Part shown: positions 6,817-15,304 of the stretch, piece by piece
Numbering within the stretch: the stretch's first letter is position 1
Layout of the letters: every line of letters starts with the position of its first letter
Source: UBA12088 sp964568345
Lineage (GTDB): Bacteria; Patescibacteriota; Minisyncoccia; Phycocordibacterales; UBA12088
Length of the DNA stretch: 42,186 bases
NCBI GenBank assembly: GCA_964568345.1
Contig: CAZMPG010000005.1
Coordinates: 1-42,186, forward strand
Direction of reading: 5' to 3'
Translations under genes and position numbers: made by a program
The notes under the pieces: generated by a model
Database searches by the model: none
The model's input: the letters and a program-made list of their open reading frames with translations, nothing else
What the model was told of the DNA's origin: nothing

Positions 6817-7584
6817 CTATCGTACCCCCCGTCGCACGTAGGTAGCAAGGTACCCCCAGAGCGTGGGGTGGTAGCGAACGGGCGCCTCAGCGATGACCGT
6901 TGGGGGCGGGGAAACGGTGCCATCGAGTACGCCGAGGAGCGCCCGCAGCCCTTCCCCAAACTGGAGGAGCGGGTACGTCACGAAGGTGTCGCTCGGAGAG
7001 GGCGTCGCACACGCGTAGGCGAGCGGCTCCCCGGTATCTATACCGGCATCCACCCGGTGCACCGTTGCGCCGAAGAGCTCGGGCTCCCCCTCCACGAGCG
7101 CCCAGTACCCGCCGTGCACCCCGCGGTAGCGCGGCGTAATGCCTGCGTGGATGTTGTAGAACGGCGCCACCGATGCTCCAAGTACCTTGCGACTAATGAT
7201 CCGGGTGCCGTGCACCACGACCGCATCGGGGTGTTCCCGCTCCACGAGGGCGACGACCTCGTCGCTATTCACCGACTGCACGCGTACCGTGGGGGTGGCG
7301 GTGTCTGGTGCACCGTTGAGCTCGTAGTGCCGCATGAGTTCATCGCTACGGGCGCGGGAGAAAATCCGCAGCACCGGCGGCACGAGGAGCATGAAGAGTA
7401 CCTGCCCCGCGACGGTGAGCCACCCGAGGCGCCGCAGGCGGCGGCGGAGGAAGCGGGCCCTATCCTCCTTCTCCTCGATCACGACGCAGACCACCGTGTG
7501 CCGTGCCGCGAGCGCGTGGATGAGCGGGAGGGTGGTCTCACCCTCCGTCGCCAGGATGAGAATGCGTAGGTTGCGGGTATTCAT
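6817..7584 (-). CDS. formyltransferase-fold protein (sugar or tRNA formyltransferase family)
   Basis: The 255-residue protein carries a methionyl-tRNA formyltransferase-like catalytic domain. The signature Asn-x-His...Asp is visible as FYNIHAGITPRYRGVHGG, then GATVHRVDAGIDTGEPL, where Asn, His and the later Asp are the catalytic set using 10-formyl-tetrahydrofolate. The N-terminus ILILATEGETTLPLIHAL is a Rossmann-like strand and helix. A hydrophobic stretch (VAGQVLFMLLVPPVLRIF) may form a membrane contact. The usual C-terminal tRNA-binding domain is missing, which, with its place among sugar genes, argues for formylation of an amino sugar. ATG 7584 overlaps the deacetylase stop (ATGA), so translation is coupled. 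Confidence 0.82.
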   Translation of the reverse strand: MNTRNLRILILATEGETTLPLIHALAARHTVVCVVIEEKEDRARFLRRRLRRLGWLTVAGQVLFMLLVPPVLRIFSRARSDELMRHYELNGAPDTATPTVRVQSVNSDEVVALVEREHPDAVVVHGTRIISRKVLGASVAPFYNIHAGITPRYRGVHGGYWALVEGEPELFGATVHRVDAGIDTGEPLAYACATPSPSDTFVTYPLLQFGEGLRALLGVLDGTVSPPPTVIAEAPVRYHPTLWGYLATYVRRGVR

Positions 7585-8552
7585 GCGGATACTTCGCGTG
7601 CAACGTCTCCCATGCTCCTGCTCATGAGGGTACCGCGGCGGCGCAGGGCGTCGAAGTGCCCGAGGATGCGCTCGAGTAAGCGTAGGTTTTCCTGGGTGTG
7701 CACGCCGAAGTTGTGCGGGTGCCACCAGAGGTGGTACACCTCACCGCGCGCCGCAGCTTGCTCCATCCCCCTCGCCACGCGCCGCAGCTTGAGCCACTCG
7801 AGGGGAGCGCATGGCTGGTACGGCCGCAGGAACGCGCTCGCGGGGATGTTGACGAGCCCCTCCTGCCGCATGGGCACCGTGGTGTGAGAGCCGGTGAGCG
7901 GCAGGTACGTGTCGAGAAGCCGGAGCGCCCGGTGGGTGAGGCGGTACTGGCCTCCCGTTGTAGCTGGCGCATAGATGGGGTGCTCCTGGGTGCCCCGGTA
8001 CGCGAGGAAGCCGAGCTCACGGCACACCGTAAGGTGTTCGCGCGAAACCTGGTTCCGGGGGAATACGATAGACACCGCGCGCCCCTCGGGATCGACCGCG
8101 GCACGCCATGCCACGAGGTCGGCCCTGAAGCTTTCGAGGTCTGCACCCACTTCGAGGCAGTAGTAGTGTGAGAAGGTGTGGCACGCGACCTCCTGCCCCG
8201 GCGTCGCGCGAACCTTCGCAAGGAGTGATGCGCCGAAGTGGTAGGGGTCTTCACCCTCGTCCCTGCCGACCGCTCCCGCTTCGAGGTGGCTATACGTCGA
8301 GAACCGCTCGGTGCGGTACACCGGTCGCACAGGAGGGAGCGCGTGTAGAAGCTCATCACGTGTCCTATGCGCGAGCATGCCGACCGTGGCCCACGTCGCA
8401 CGGATGCCATAGCGCTCGAAGAGCGCGAGCATACCGGGAACAGCTTCCCGCTCACCTCGCACGTGCTCCCCGTACGTGGCAACCGTCGCCACATCGTGCA
8501 TGCCCCAGAAGAGCTCAAAATCGAGGGAAATGACGAACGTGCCCGTTTTCAT
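7581..8552 (-). CDS. polysaccharide deacetylase-like (NodB/CE4) protein
   Basis: This 323-residue protein has a NodB-like (beta/alpha)7 barrel: FVISLDFELFWGMHD with the catalytic/metal Asp near the start, GIRATWATVGML, and the metal site VACHTFSHYYCLEVG (His-x3-His), followed by IVFPRNQVS in the position of the RxP-N motif. The ending YHLWWHPHNFGVH supplies the late His motif. It probably removes acetyl groups from an amino sugar or glycan intermediate. No signal peptide is seen after ATG 8552, so it may act in the cytosol on lipid- or nucleotide-linked sugars. The epimerase stop lies 1 nt upstream and the formyltransferase start overlaps the end. Upstream in-frame residues are Arg/Ser-rich and were rejected as coding. 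Confidence 0.85.
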   Translation of the reverse strand: MKTGTFVISLDFELFWGMHDVATVATYGEHVRGEREAVPGMLALFERYGIRATWATVGMLAHRTRDELLHALPPVRPVYRTERFSTYSHLEAGAVGRDEGEDPYHFGASLLAKVRATPGQEVACHTFSHYYCLEVGADLESFRADLVAWRAAVDPEGRAVSIVFPRNQVSREHLTVCRELGFLAYRGTQEHPIYAPATTGGQYRLTHRALRLLDTYLPLTGSHTTVPMRQEGLVNIPASAFLRPYQPCAPLEWLKLRRVARGMEQAAARGEVYHLWWHPHNFGVHTQENLRLLERILGHFDALRRRGTLMSRSMGDVAREVSA

Positions 8553-8553
8553 A

Positions 8554-9429
8554 TCATAGCGACGCCGTCTCCCGCGCCGCGCGGAGTGCCGCGACGTACT
8601 CCGGGAGCGAGCGGTGCGCTGCCCAGCCGAACTCCTGGCGAGCTCGACGGACGTCGAGCGTGCCACCCATGCGGTTCCCCTTCCGCTCGGGGAGGTACTC
8701 TACCGTACCGCCAAAGAGCGCGGCAACCTCGGCGATAGAGAAGCTCTCCTCGGAACCGAGCCCGTACTCGTCACCGTGGCCACGCTCCCCGATGAGGAGA
8801 AGACCGGCGACAATATCTGCAACGTGGGTGAAGTTGCGCCGCTGGGTGCCGGGAAGCACGACCTTGAGGGGTGCTCCGCGCTCGAAGCATTCCCGAAAGA
8901 TAGCCACCACCGAACCAAACGCGCCAGAGCGCTCCCTCCCGCCATAGACGTTGTAGAAGTACGTAATCGCGTAATCGAGGCCAAACCAGTCGCCATAGTT
9001 GCGCACGAGCTCGGTGTTCGTGGCCTTGGTCCAGGCATACGGACTCTGGTCGCGCCCGAGACCGCCGTCGCCAAACTTGGTGCTCGAGCCGGCGTACACG
9101 AGCTTCGCACCGTGCGCTCGGCAGTACTCGAGCACGCCGAACGTGCCTGGTACGTTGAGGTCCCAGGTCTGCCGCACATCCTCGAAGCTCTTCTCAACCC
9201 GCGAGTACTCGCCGAGGTGGTAGACAAGGGCACACCGCTCGGGAATGTGGGAAGCAATATCCTTCGTATGGCCGGTGCGATACTCGGCGCCGACTATGTG
9301 GTTTTCCTTCGAACCGGTGAAGTAGTTGTCGAGCGATACGACGCGCCTGCCCCCGGAAACGAGCGCCTCAATGAGGTGGCTTCCAATGAACCCTGCGCCG
9401 CCGGTGACGAGTATGGTGCCTTCCTCCAT
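8554..9429 (-). CDS. NAD-dependent sugar epimerase/dehydratase
   Basis: This 291-residue extended short-chain dehydrogenase resembles UDP-glucose 4-epimerase and related enzymes. The NAD-binding glycine motif is VTGGAGFIGSHL. The catalytic Tyr-x3-Lys is SPYAWTKATNTEL, and the Ser-Thr pair lies in VYAGSSTKFGDG. NVYGGRERSGAFGSVVAIF and RRNFTHVADIVAG are the substrate-side motifs of NDP-sugar epimerases. It heads the operon with the deacetylase, formyltransferase and glycosyltransferase and likely supplies their NDP-sugar. ATG 9429 is preceded by TATAGT at 9436-9441 with 6 nt between, and no ribosome site, so the operon transcript is probably leaderless. The exact sugar cannot be told from sequence. 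Confidence 0.92.
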   Translation of the reverse strand: MEEGTILVTGGAGFIGSHLIEALVSGGRRVVSLDNYFTGSKENHIVGAEYRTGHTKDIASHIPERCALVYHLGEYSRVEKSFEDVRQTWDLNVPGTFGVLEYCRAHGAKLVYAGSSTKFGDGGLGRDQSPYAWTKATNTELVRNYGDWFGLDYAITYFYNVYGGRERSGAFGSVVAIFRECFERGAPLKVVLPGTQRRNFTHVADIVAGLLLIGERGHGDEYGLGSEESFSIAEVAALFGGTVEYLPERKGNRMGGTLDVRRARQEFGWAAHRSLPEYVAALRAARETASL

Positions 9430-9462
9430 GCGTATACTATACCGCAGTCAGGGGCGGTATGG

Positions 9463-10947
9463 TTACTCATCGCCCTCGATCGTAAACCCCTCGATCACCT
9501 CGCTCCGCTCGCGGCGCACGAGAAACACCGTCGCACCGGCAAGGCAAATAGCGGCGGCGAGGCCGACGAGCCACCACGCGAGCACGCCGTCTCCCCCAGA
9601 GCTGCCAACCGCTGCGACGAGGCTGCTCGTCGGACGTTCCTGGGTGCTGCTGCCTGTCGCACTGCCTTCCGGAGCGCTCGGGGTATTCGTGGTGAGCAGG
9701 TGCTCGAGGCTCAGGCCAGAGGACGGTTCTGCGGGTGGAGGGGTCGCCGATTCGTCCACCTGATCATGCGACGGCGACTCCTCCTCGGGCACGACGCGGT
9801 ACTCTGCACCTACCTCGACCACGCCGGTCACCTCCTCGGAGGGCGCTCCATACTGGCTCACGAGCATGTTCTCGGGCGTAAAGAGTGCGACAGCTCTGGG
9901 GTCTGCAACCCTGAGACCGGTTACCGTCGCAGGAAACTGCGCCGCTTTCCCCGCGAGCAGGACGGTCCCCTCGGGAATTCTGAAGTGCTGCTTCCCCGCA
10001 GCGAGCGTGAAGCGGGCGAGCTCGACATCGCTCTCGCTGCCATTGGTGAGCTCAATTGAGCGCAGGTCTGCACCGGAGACCTGTATCGCGCACGGCACCA
10101 CGCGTACCACCGCGCGATCCTCCGCTTTGACCGGAGTCCGAAAGAGTGGCCGGGATCCACGCGCGAGTACCGCGTACTCGCCGGGAAAGGGGTACGTGTG
10201 CCGCACCTGCGCCCCGCTCCCCGTCGCGCCGTCGCCAAAGGTCCAGATGATGGTGTCGAGGGCAATCTCTCGACCGCTCTCATTGTACGCCGTTGCGGTG
10301 AAGGTGACGGGCACGCCAGCAACCGCGGTTCGATCGCCACCGAGCTCCATGCGGAGCGCAGGAGGAGGCGATGGTGGAAGGTTCACCTCGCGATCGCCCG
10401 ACGCACTGCCCTGCTCCGCCGCGGCACTCCTCGTCGGACTACTGGCAGACGTGCCGCTCGGGCGCTCGTCGCTCGTTCCATTCGTACGGCCGGGTGTGGG
10501 CGGTGCGGTAAGCCACGCACCGAACGACCCTGACCGCTGGAGGGTGAGCTTCTCCGTATTGTCGCCGCCGATAGCCCATTCATTCGAGCCGTCAACACGG
10601 TCAATGACCTGCCCCTGTGCATCACGGAGCTCGAGAACCTCGCCGGAGTTCCCCAGAGCCCCGGTGTACACCGTAAGAGCCGCCACCCCGGGGACCGTGT
10701 CGTCGCTCGTACGCTCGAGTATCCCACACCCAGAAAGCGTACCGTCGAGCGCGACGGTCGGCTGCCCGTCCGCTGCGACGAGCGACCACCCCGCAAGGCT
10801 CGCGCTGCTGTCGGTGCAGAGCTCTACCCACTCTGCATTCGCATTGTCGGCGCTCCCCATCCACGCGACCTCGCTCACCGCAACCGCTGCCCGTGCGACG
10901 CCAGGGATAGAGCAGACGACGAGCAGTGCCGCGAGTGCGCGCTTCAT
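9463..10947 (-). CDS. secreted lamin-tail and PKD domain surface protein
   Basis: The 494-residue protein has a signal peptide (MKRALAALLVVCSIPGVARA), a lamin-tail domain (VAVSEVAWMGS..NAEWVELCTD, a hallmark of secreted CPR proteins), a Ser/Thr/Pro-rich linker, a PKD-like domain (VTFTATAYN...DTIIWTFGDGATGSG..RHTYPFPGEY), a second strand-rich domain (SGADLRSIELTNGS), another low-complexity linker and a C-terminal membrane anchor (LAWWLVGLAAAICLAGATVFLV) with a basic stop-transfer. The start ATG overlaps the stop of the upstream ATPase gene (ATGA at 10944-10947), so the two are translationally coupled. It is probably displayed on the cell surface and linked to the ATPase's secretion or DNA-uptake machinery. 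Confidence 0.85.
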   Translation of the reverse strand: MKRALAALLVVCSIPGVARAAVAVSEVAWMGSADNANAEWVELCTDSSASLAGWSLVAADGQPTVALDGTLSGCGILERTSDDTVPGVAALTVYTGALGNSGEVLELRDAQGQVIDRVDGSNEWAIGGDNTEKLTLQRSGSFGAWLTAPPTPGRTNGTSDERPSGTSASSPTRSAAAEQGSASGDREVNLPPSPPPALRMELGGDRTAVAGVPVTFTATAYNESGREIALDTIIWTFGDGATGSGAQVRHTYPFPGEYAVLARGSRPLFRTPVKAEDRAVVRVVPCAIQVSGADLRSIELTNGSESDVELARFTLAAGKQHFRIPEGTVLLAGKAAQFPATVTGLRVADPRAVALFTPENMLVSQYGAPSEEVTGVVEVGAEYRVVPEEESPSHDQVDESATPPPAEPSSGLSLEHLLTTNTPSAPEGSATGSSTQERPTSSLVAAVGSSGGDGVLAWWLVGLAAAICLAGATVFLVRRERSEVIEGFTIEGDE

Positions 10948-12839
10948 GGTGCACCTTCCGGCTTCTCGAGGTGGAGCATTGCACGCACCTCGTCGGGGGG
11001 CAGCTCGCGGGGGGGTGAGGGCGGTGAGGAGGGCGCCGACTCCGGGGCTTTCTCCCGCGGAGGGGGGGTGGAGGGCGCTTTCGGAGGCTGCGGCGCCCCG
11101 CCCTGCGCTGCGGCGAGCGACGAGAGGAGGCTACGAAGCTCCTGCTTGCCATCGTCCCCCTTCCCATCGTCTCGGGCCTGCGGCGGCTCCCTGCGTGGTG
11201 AGGGCGACGTACCCATGCGCGCGAGTGTTTCGCGCAGACCTCCCCCCGCGGCGGGAGACCCCGCACGTGGCGGCAGCGGTTGACGTCCTGTAAGCGAAGG
11301 GTGCGGAGGACGCACGACGCCACGAGACACGCGCCCCTCGTCTCGCCCGGGGGTTGGTGGAAGGGTTCGGCCACCAGCCACCGGATTGTCGCGGCTGTAC
11401 GCTGGGCGTTCGCGCTGGGTAAGCGGTGGGCGCGGGGGCACCGGTGCGTCCCGCAGCGCTCGCCGCTCCTCCCGAGCAGCCTCCTTCGCCCCCGCCTCCG
11501 GATCCTCGTACGCGCGGGCAACCCATCCGCTGATATCTTGCTCAACCTCGACCCGCGGCCGCGAGAACTGTGCGCGCGAGAATGCAACAGCCCGGTCGCG
11601 ACACGACACCTCGGGCGCCTCGATGGGGGGCATGGTGACTGCGCTGAAGGGGTGTGAGGACACGCCGTCTATCATGAGCTTGAGGTATACCTGCCGCTGC
11701 CCAAGGTTCACGAGGTCCTCCGCGGTAAAGGTCGGCGCAAACTCCTTCTCGAGCACCTCAGCATCGTACGCCCCAACACGGAACGTGATCATGGTACCGA
11801 CGTTGCCGAAGACTGCGGCAGCAACCTCCTCCTCCATCTGCTCGATGTACTGGTGCGCTATCGTGAGGCAGAGCTTGTACTTGCGCGCCTCGGAGAGGAT
11901 ATCGGCGAAGCTCTTGTTCGCAAAGTTCTGAAACTCGTCCACAAAAAGGTAGTACGGCGGGAGCGAGCGCATGTCGCCCGCAGAGACATCGGCACGGCTC
12001 ATCGCGGCGAGGTAGATCTTTGTGATGAGCATGCTCCCAAGGAGGTTTGCATTCCCCTCGCCGACGCGCCCCTTCGAGAGGTTCACGATGAATATCTTGC
12101 GCCGGTCCATGAGCTCACGAATATTGAACGAGCTCTGCTCCTGGCCGATAACGTTGCGTACGAGCGCATTCGAGGCAAACTGGCCGATCTTGTTTTGGAT
12201 AGCGGGTGTTGCCTCCTGGGCGTACCGGTCGGTGTACTTGCTGTACTCATCCACCCAGAACGAGCGCACCGCCGGGTCGGTAACCTTGGCGATGACGTTC
12301 TTGCGGTAGTCCTTGTCAATGTACATGCGGTTCACCCCGAGGAGCGTCGCGCCGGGAAACTCGAGGAGCGCCGCTATGGTGTTCTGGAGGATGTACGCCA
12401 TGCGCGCGCTCCACGCATCCACCCAGATCTTCTCGAACGCGCTCATGAGCCCCGCAACGACGAGGTGCCGCTTATCGGCATCCACCGATTCGAGCACATT
12501 GAAGGAGATGGGGTACTGCATGTCGAACGGCGCGAAGTAGAGCGTGTCCTTCACCCGCTCTTCAGGGATGTACTCGAGGAGCTTCTCGGCAGTGCCGCCG
12601 TGCGGGTCTATGAAGCAGAGGCCGTCCCCCGCCTGGATATCCTGGATGGCGAGGTTCTCGAGGAGCGTGGACTTCCCCATACCACTCTTCCCGATCACGT
12701 ACGTGTGCTTCGAGCGATCCTCCTGGCGAATGCCGAAGGGTATCCGCTGGTTCCTCGTATCGGTGATGCCGAAGTACGAGATGCGCGCGGGATCAGCCGC
12801 GGTAACCCGCGGTACGGAAGAACGTACGGTGTCCCACAT
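10944..12839 (-). CDS. VirD4/TraG-like type IV secretion/DNA-transfer ATPase
   Basis: This 631-residue ATPase has Walker A GKSGMGKST (residues 50-58), FIDPHGG soon after (77-82), Walker B YYLFVDEFQNF (296-306) and a HerA/FtsK-type sensor region (ARKYKLCLTIAHQY). It lacks N-terminal membrane helices, unlike classical VirD4, and is closer to the soluble conjugation-type ATPases common in CPR. After about residue 430 comes a long Pro/Arg/Ser-rich disordered tail. ATG 12839 was chosen because TATACT (12846-12851) lies exactly 6 nt upstream; the longer frame would start inside that promoter. It is coupled to the surface protein gene. No relaxase or other transfer genes are near, so a pilus, DNA-uptake or secretion role is inferred. 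Confidence 0.88.
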   Translation of the reverse strand: MWDTVRSSVPRVTAADPARISYFGITDTRNQRIPFGIRQEDRSKHTYVIGKSGMGKSTLLENLAIQDIQAGDGLCFIDPHGGTAEKLLEYIPEERVKDTLYFAPFDMQYPISFNVLESVDADKRHLVVAGLMSAFEKIWVDAWSARMAYILQNTIAALLEFPGATLLGVNRMYIDKDYRKNVIAKVTDPAVRSFWVDEYSKYTDRYAQEATPAIQNKIGQFASNALVRNVIGQEQSSFNIRELMDRRKIFIVNLSKGRVGEGNANLLGSMLITKIYLAAMSRADVSAGDMRSLPPYYLFVDEFQNFANKSFADILSEARKYKLCLTIAHQYIEQMEEEVAAAVFGNVGTMITFRVGAYDAEVLEKEFAPTFTAEDLVNLGQRQVYLKLMIDGVSSHPFSAVTMPPIEAPEVSCRDRAVAFSRAQFSRPRVEVEQDISGWVARAYEDPEAGAKEAAREERRALRDAPVPPRPPLTQRERPAYSRDNPVAGGRTLPPTPGRDEGRVSRGVVRPPHPSLTGRQPLPPRAGSPAAGGGLRETLARMGTSPSPRREPPQARDDGKGDDGKQELRSLLSSLAAAQGGAPQPPKAPSTPPPREKAPESAPSSPPSPPRELPPDEVRAMLHLEKPEGAP

Positions 12840-12911
12840 GCCTTCAGTATACGGCGATACGCTCACGAGCGAAACGCTAAACCGGCTGCAGGAGGTGGAT
12901 AGCGGCAGCGT

Positions 12912-14300
12912 TCACGGCGCTTCGAGCGCCCCCTGTGTGTAGCGATTGCTCGGCGCCCAGAGCATCCAGGAGGTGATCCCGACGTCGTGCGTCGCTTTGA
13001 TCTGCGCCCGCACCTCCTTGACGTCGTACGTGCCACCGTAGTCGAAGTCCTGGAGCCACGGGCGTATGTGGTCCGCGCCGAACGAGGGCTTTGTATAGAG
13101 CCCAGTTGCGACACGCCGCGTCGTCGAGGCAGTAGAGCTCCCGTGCGGCGCGACTAGCTCGTCACGGTAGACCTGCTCGCCACCGAGCCACGCCACGGGT
13201 GAGCTTGTGGCTTGTGCACGCCGCACCGCCGAAGCGAGCACGAAGTGAATGAGATCGTACGGCACGGTGTTGGGGTCTGCCCAGCCATTGAAGTGCGGCG
13301 GGTAGTGGCTCGGGTACACCATGGGGCACACGTAGTCAAAGTACGGAAGGGCTCGCTCGAGCATCTGGCCGATGTTCATGTCGTCCTCGGCTGTCGTCAC
13401 CATGCCGAAGAGATCTACCGACAGAGCGGGTGGCGTTTCGCCAGAAGGGTATGCGTCGGCGCGCTTGACCTCAGCCTGGAGGTAGGCAAAGAACTCTTCA
13501 AGCACCTCGGCTTTCGGCCGATCCTTCGCCCAATCAAATGAGATGTTTCCCATCGGACCATCCGAGGGGAAGCGTACGTAGTCATAGTTGAGCTCGTCGA
13601 AACCGAGCTCCCGCGCAGCACGGGATATTTTTGCAATGTACTCCCAGTACGGCTTCGCACCCACATCAATGAAAGAGAGCCCCTTCCGATCCTTCCACAC
13701 GGTTCCCGGTGGGTCCCGGAACTTCACCGCGAGCTCCGGGTGCAGGTGCGTATAGAACGGGTCCTGGAAGACGGTGATACGGCCGACGACGTAGATACCC
13801 TGCTCGTGGAGCTTCTCCACGAATGCGCGCATGTCGCGCGCACCGCACTGGCTCGAAACCGAGTCACGGAGTGACGGATCATCCGTGGGAAAGGAGAGCC
13901 TGCCGGTGTAGTCCTTGAGGTCAATGATGATGGTGTTGAGCTCGGTTGCCTTGACGAGATCCACGAGCTCGGCGCGAAACGGCGGCGTGCCGACGACGCA
14001 CTGTGTCATGTAGAGAGCCTTTACCGTACGTGGCGTCGCGACATGCGACGCGACCTCGGTTGTGCTCGCCAGCTCCCCGAGAGGTGGCACCGGTACCATT
14101 GCACCGCTCGTCGTAGCGGGGCGAACATTGCCGACAAGCGTCGCCTCGGCGCTCCGTGACGCGGTGTAGGTCACCGGGTGCACGAGGGGCACCACGACGT
14201 ACGCGAATGCACCGATGCATGCACCGAGGCTTCCCACCACGAACGTGAGGCGAGCGCCCCGGCGCCACACCACACCGTGCTTCTCACCCCGCGCCAGCAT
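12912..14300 (-). CDS. DUF4015-type putative glycoside hydrolase, membrane anchored
   Basis: This 462-residue protein has one N-terminal membrane helix (LTFVVGSLGACIGAFAYVVV), a Ser/Thr-rich stalk and a TIM-barrel domain of the DUF4015 putative glycosidase family. Visible barrel strands are VKALYMTQ, NTIIIDLKDYTGRLSF, GIYVVGRITVFQDP, FDELNYDYVRFPSDG, LSVDLFGMVTT, FDYVCPMVYPSHYPP and ITSWMLWAPSNRYTQG. The acidic residues of IDLKD and ELNYDYVRFP are the likely active site. It probably acts outside the cell on a glycan, perhaps the organism's own envelope or a host surface. It starts 2 nt after the stop of a small membrane protein and so is co-transcribed with it. Confidence 0.85.
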   Translation of the reverse strand: MLARGEKHGVVWRRGARLTFVVGSLGACIGAFAYVVVPLVHPVTYTASRSAEATLVGNVRPATTSGAMVPVPPLGELASTTEVASHVATPRTVKALYMTQCVVGTPPFRAELVDLVKATELNTIIIDLKDYTGRLSFPTDDPSLRDSVSSQCGARDMRAFVEKLHEQGIYVVGRITVFQDPFYTHLHPELAVKFRDPPGTVWKDRKGLSFIDVGAKPYWEYIAKISRAARELGFDELNYDYVRFPSDGPMGNISFDWAKDRPKAEVLEEFFAYLQAEVKRADAYPSGETPPALSVDLFGMVTTAEDDMNIGQMLERALPYFDYVCPMVYPSHYPPHFNGWADPNTVPYDLIHFVLASAVRRAQATSSPVAWLGGEQVYRDELVAPHGSSTASTTRRVATGLYTKPSFGADHIRPWLQDFDYGGTYDVKEVRAQIKATHDVGITSWMLWAPSNRYTQGALEAP

Positions 14301-14302
14301 AG

Positions 14303-14515
14303 CTAGGGGGCTGCGCGCTCTTTGGGATCATGCTCGGTGTAGGTCGGCGTCCCGGGGCGCTCACGACGTGCGGCAAGGCGGAGCGAGACGGCGATGAGTA
14401 CAGTGACCGCGCCACAGGTACCGAGGAGCACTGACTTCCACGCCACAGGCACCCCGAGGAAGGGGGAGCTACACACGAGTACACCCACGACAATGAGCAG
14501 AGTTTCCCGACGCAT
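14303..14515 (-). CDS. small two-helix membrane protein
   Basis: This 70-residue protein has two predicted membrane helices (TLLIVVGVLVCSSPFLGV and WKSVLLGTCGAVTVLIAVSL) followed by a basic, charged cytosolic tail (RLAARRERPGTPTYTEHD). I do not recognise the family. ATG 14515 has TACAAT 7 nt upstream on its strand (14523-14528), in the last codons of rsmI, and no ribosome site, which fits a leaderless start; a longer frame upstream would overlap rsmI and was rejected. It lies immediately before the anchored glycosidase gene and may help it insert or fold. Confidence 0.6.
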   Translation of the reverse strand: MRRETLLIVVGVLVCSSPFLGVPVAWKSVLLGTCGAVTVLIAVSLRLAARRERPGTPTYTEHDPKERAAP

Positions 14516-14520
14516 GAGAC

Positions 14521-15249
14521 CTATTGTACACCGCCCACGCACGACGCACCACGTCGCGCGTGATGCGCGCGCGGGTGCACGATGATGACACACTCGCCAC
14601 GCACGGTGTCTGGATGCGCGAGGAAGTGTTCGTGTACCGCCACTGCAGAGCCGGAGACGACCTGCTCGTGAATCTTGGTGAGCTCCCGCACGACAATGAC
14701 CTGCGCCGCACTCGGGAGGTGTTCGGCGAGCAAAGCGAGCGCCTTGAGGAGGCGGTGGGGGGATTCATAGAAGACCGTTGTCTCCGCCACGCTCCCGAGG
14801 TCGGTGAAAAAGGTCTGACGCCCCTTTTTGTGTGGCGGAAACCCGAGGAAATGAAACGCATCCGCCGGTACGCCCGCCACCGAAAGTGCCGCAGTCACTG
14901 CCGCTGGCCCGGGGATGGCTTCGATGCGAACCTCATCGAACTGGGCACGAACCGCCGCGACGAGGTGCGCGCCCGGGTCGGATATGGTTGGTGTTCCCGC
15001 ATCGGAGACGAGCGCGAGCCACTTCCCCGCCCCGAGGAGCTCGAGCACCTTCTCGTACGTCGCTTCGCCCGAGTGCGCGTGGTACGACACGAGCGGCTTC
15101 TTGATGTCGTAGTGCGCGAGGAGCTTCGCGGTCACCCGCGTGTCCTCGCACACGACGACGTCGCACGCACCAAGCACGCGAAGCGCACGGAGCGTAATGT
15201 CCTCGAGGTTGCCGAGTGGCGTCGCCACAACGGAGAGCGTGCCCTGCAT
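14521..15249 (-). CDS. rsmI: 16S rRNA (cytidine(1402)-2'-O)-methyltransferase
   Basis: RsmI 2'-O-methylates C1402 in the 16S rRNA decoding centre using AdoMet. The tetrapyrrole-methylase fold is clear: SVVATPLGNLEDITLRAL at the N-terminus, VVCEDTR, LVSDAGTPTISDPG (AdoMet loop), EAIPGPAAVTAAL, FHFLGFPPHKKGRQ and FYESPHRLLKAL. The length (242 residues) is somewhat short because the C-terminal RsmI-specific domain is reduced. ATG 15249 gives the canonical start and lies 7 nt after TATGCT (15257-15262); the long upstream frame is Arg/Ser-rich shadow sequence. The C-terminal tail ends with the -10 of the next gene. Confidence 0.95.
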   Translation of the reverse strand: MQGTLSVVATPLGNLEDITLRALRVLGACDVVVCEDTRVTAKLLAHYDIKKPLVSYHAHSGEATYEKVLELLGAGKWLALVSDAGTPTISDPGAHLVAAVRAQFDEVRIEAIPGPAAVTAALSVAGVPADAFHFLGFPPHKKGRQTFFTDLGSVAETTVFYESPHRLLKALALLAEHLPSAAQVIVVRELTKIHEQVVSGSAVAVHEHFLAHPDTVRGECVIIVHPRAHHARRGASCVGGVQ

Positions 15250-15304
15250 AGCGGTGAGCATACCAGGTTGCCCAGAAAAAGCACAGCGGGCACACAAGTG
15301 CCCG

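Noticed and set aside
8614..10059. 481-codon plus-strand frame over the epimerase and surface protein genes
   Set aside because: It crosses two well-supported minus-strand genes and an intergenic promoter; high GC makes long antisense frames common here.
11853..12902. 349-codon plus-strand frame opposite the ATPase
   Set aside because: Antisense shadow; the ATPase has Walker motifs on the other strand.
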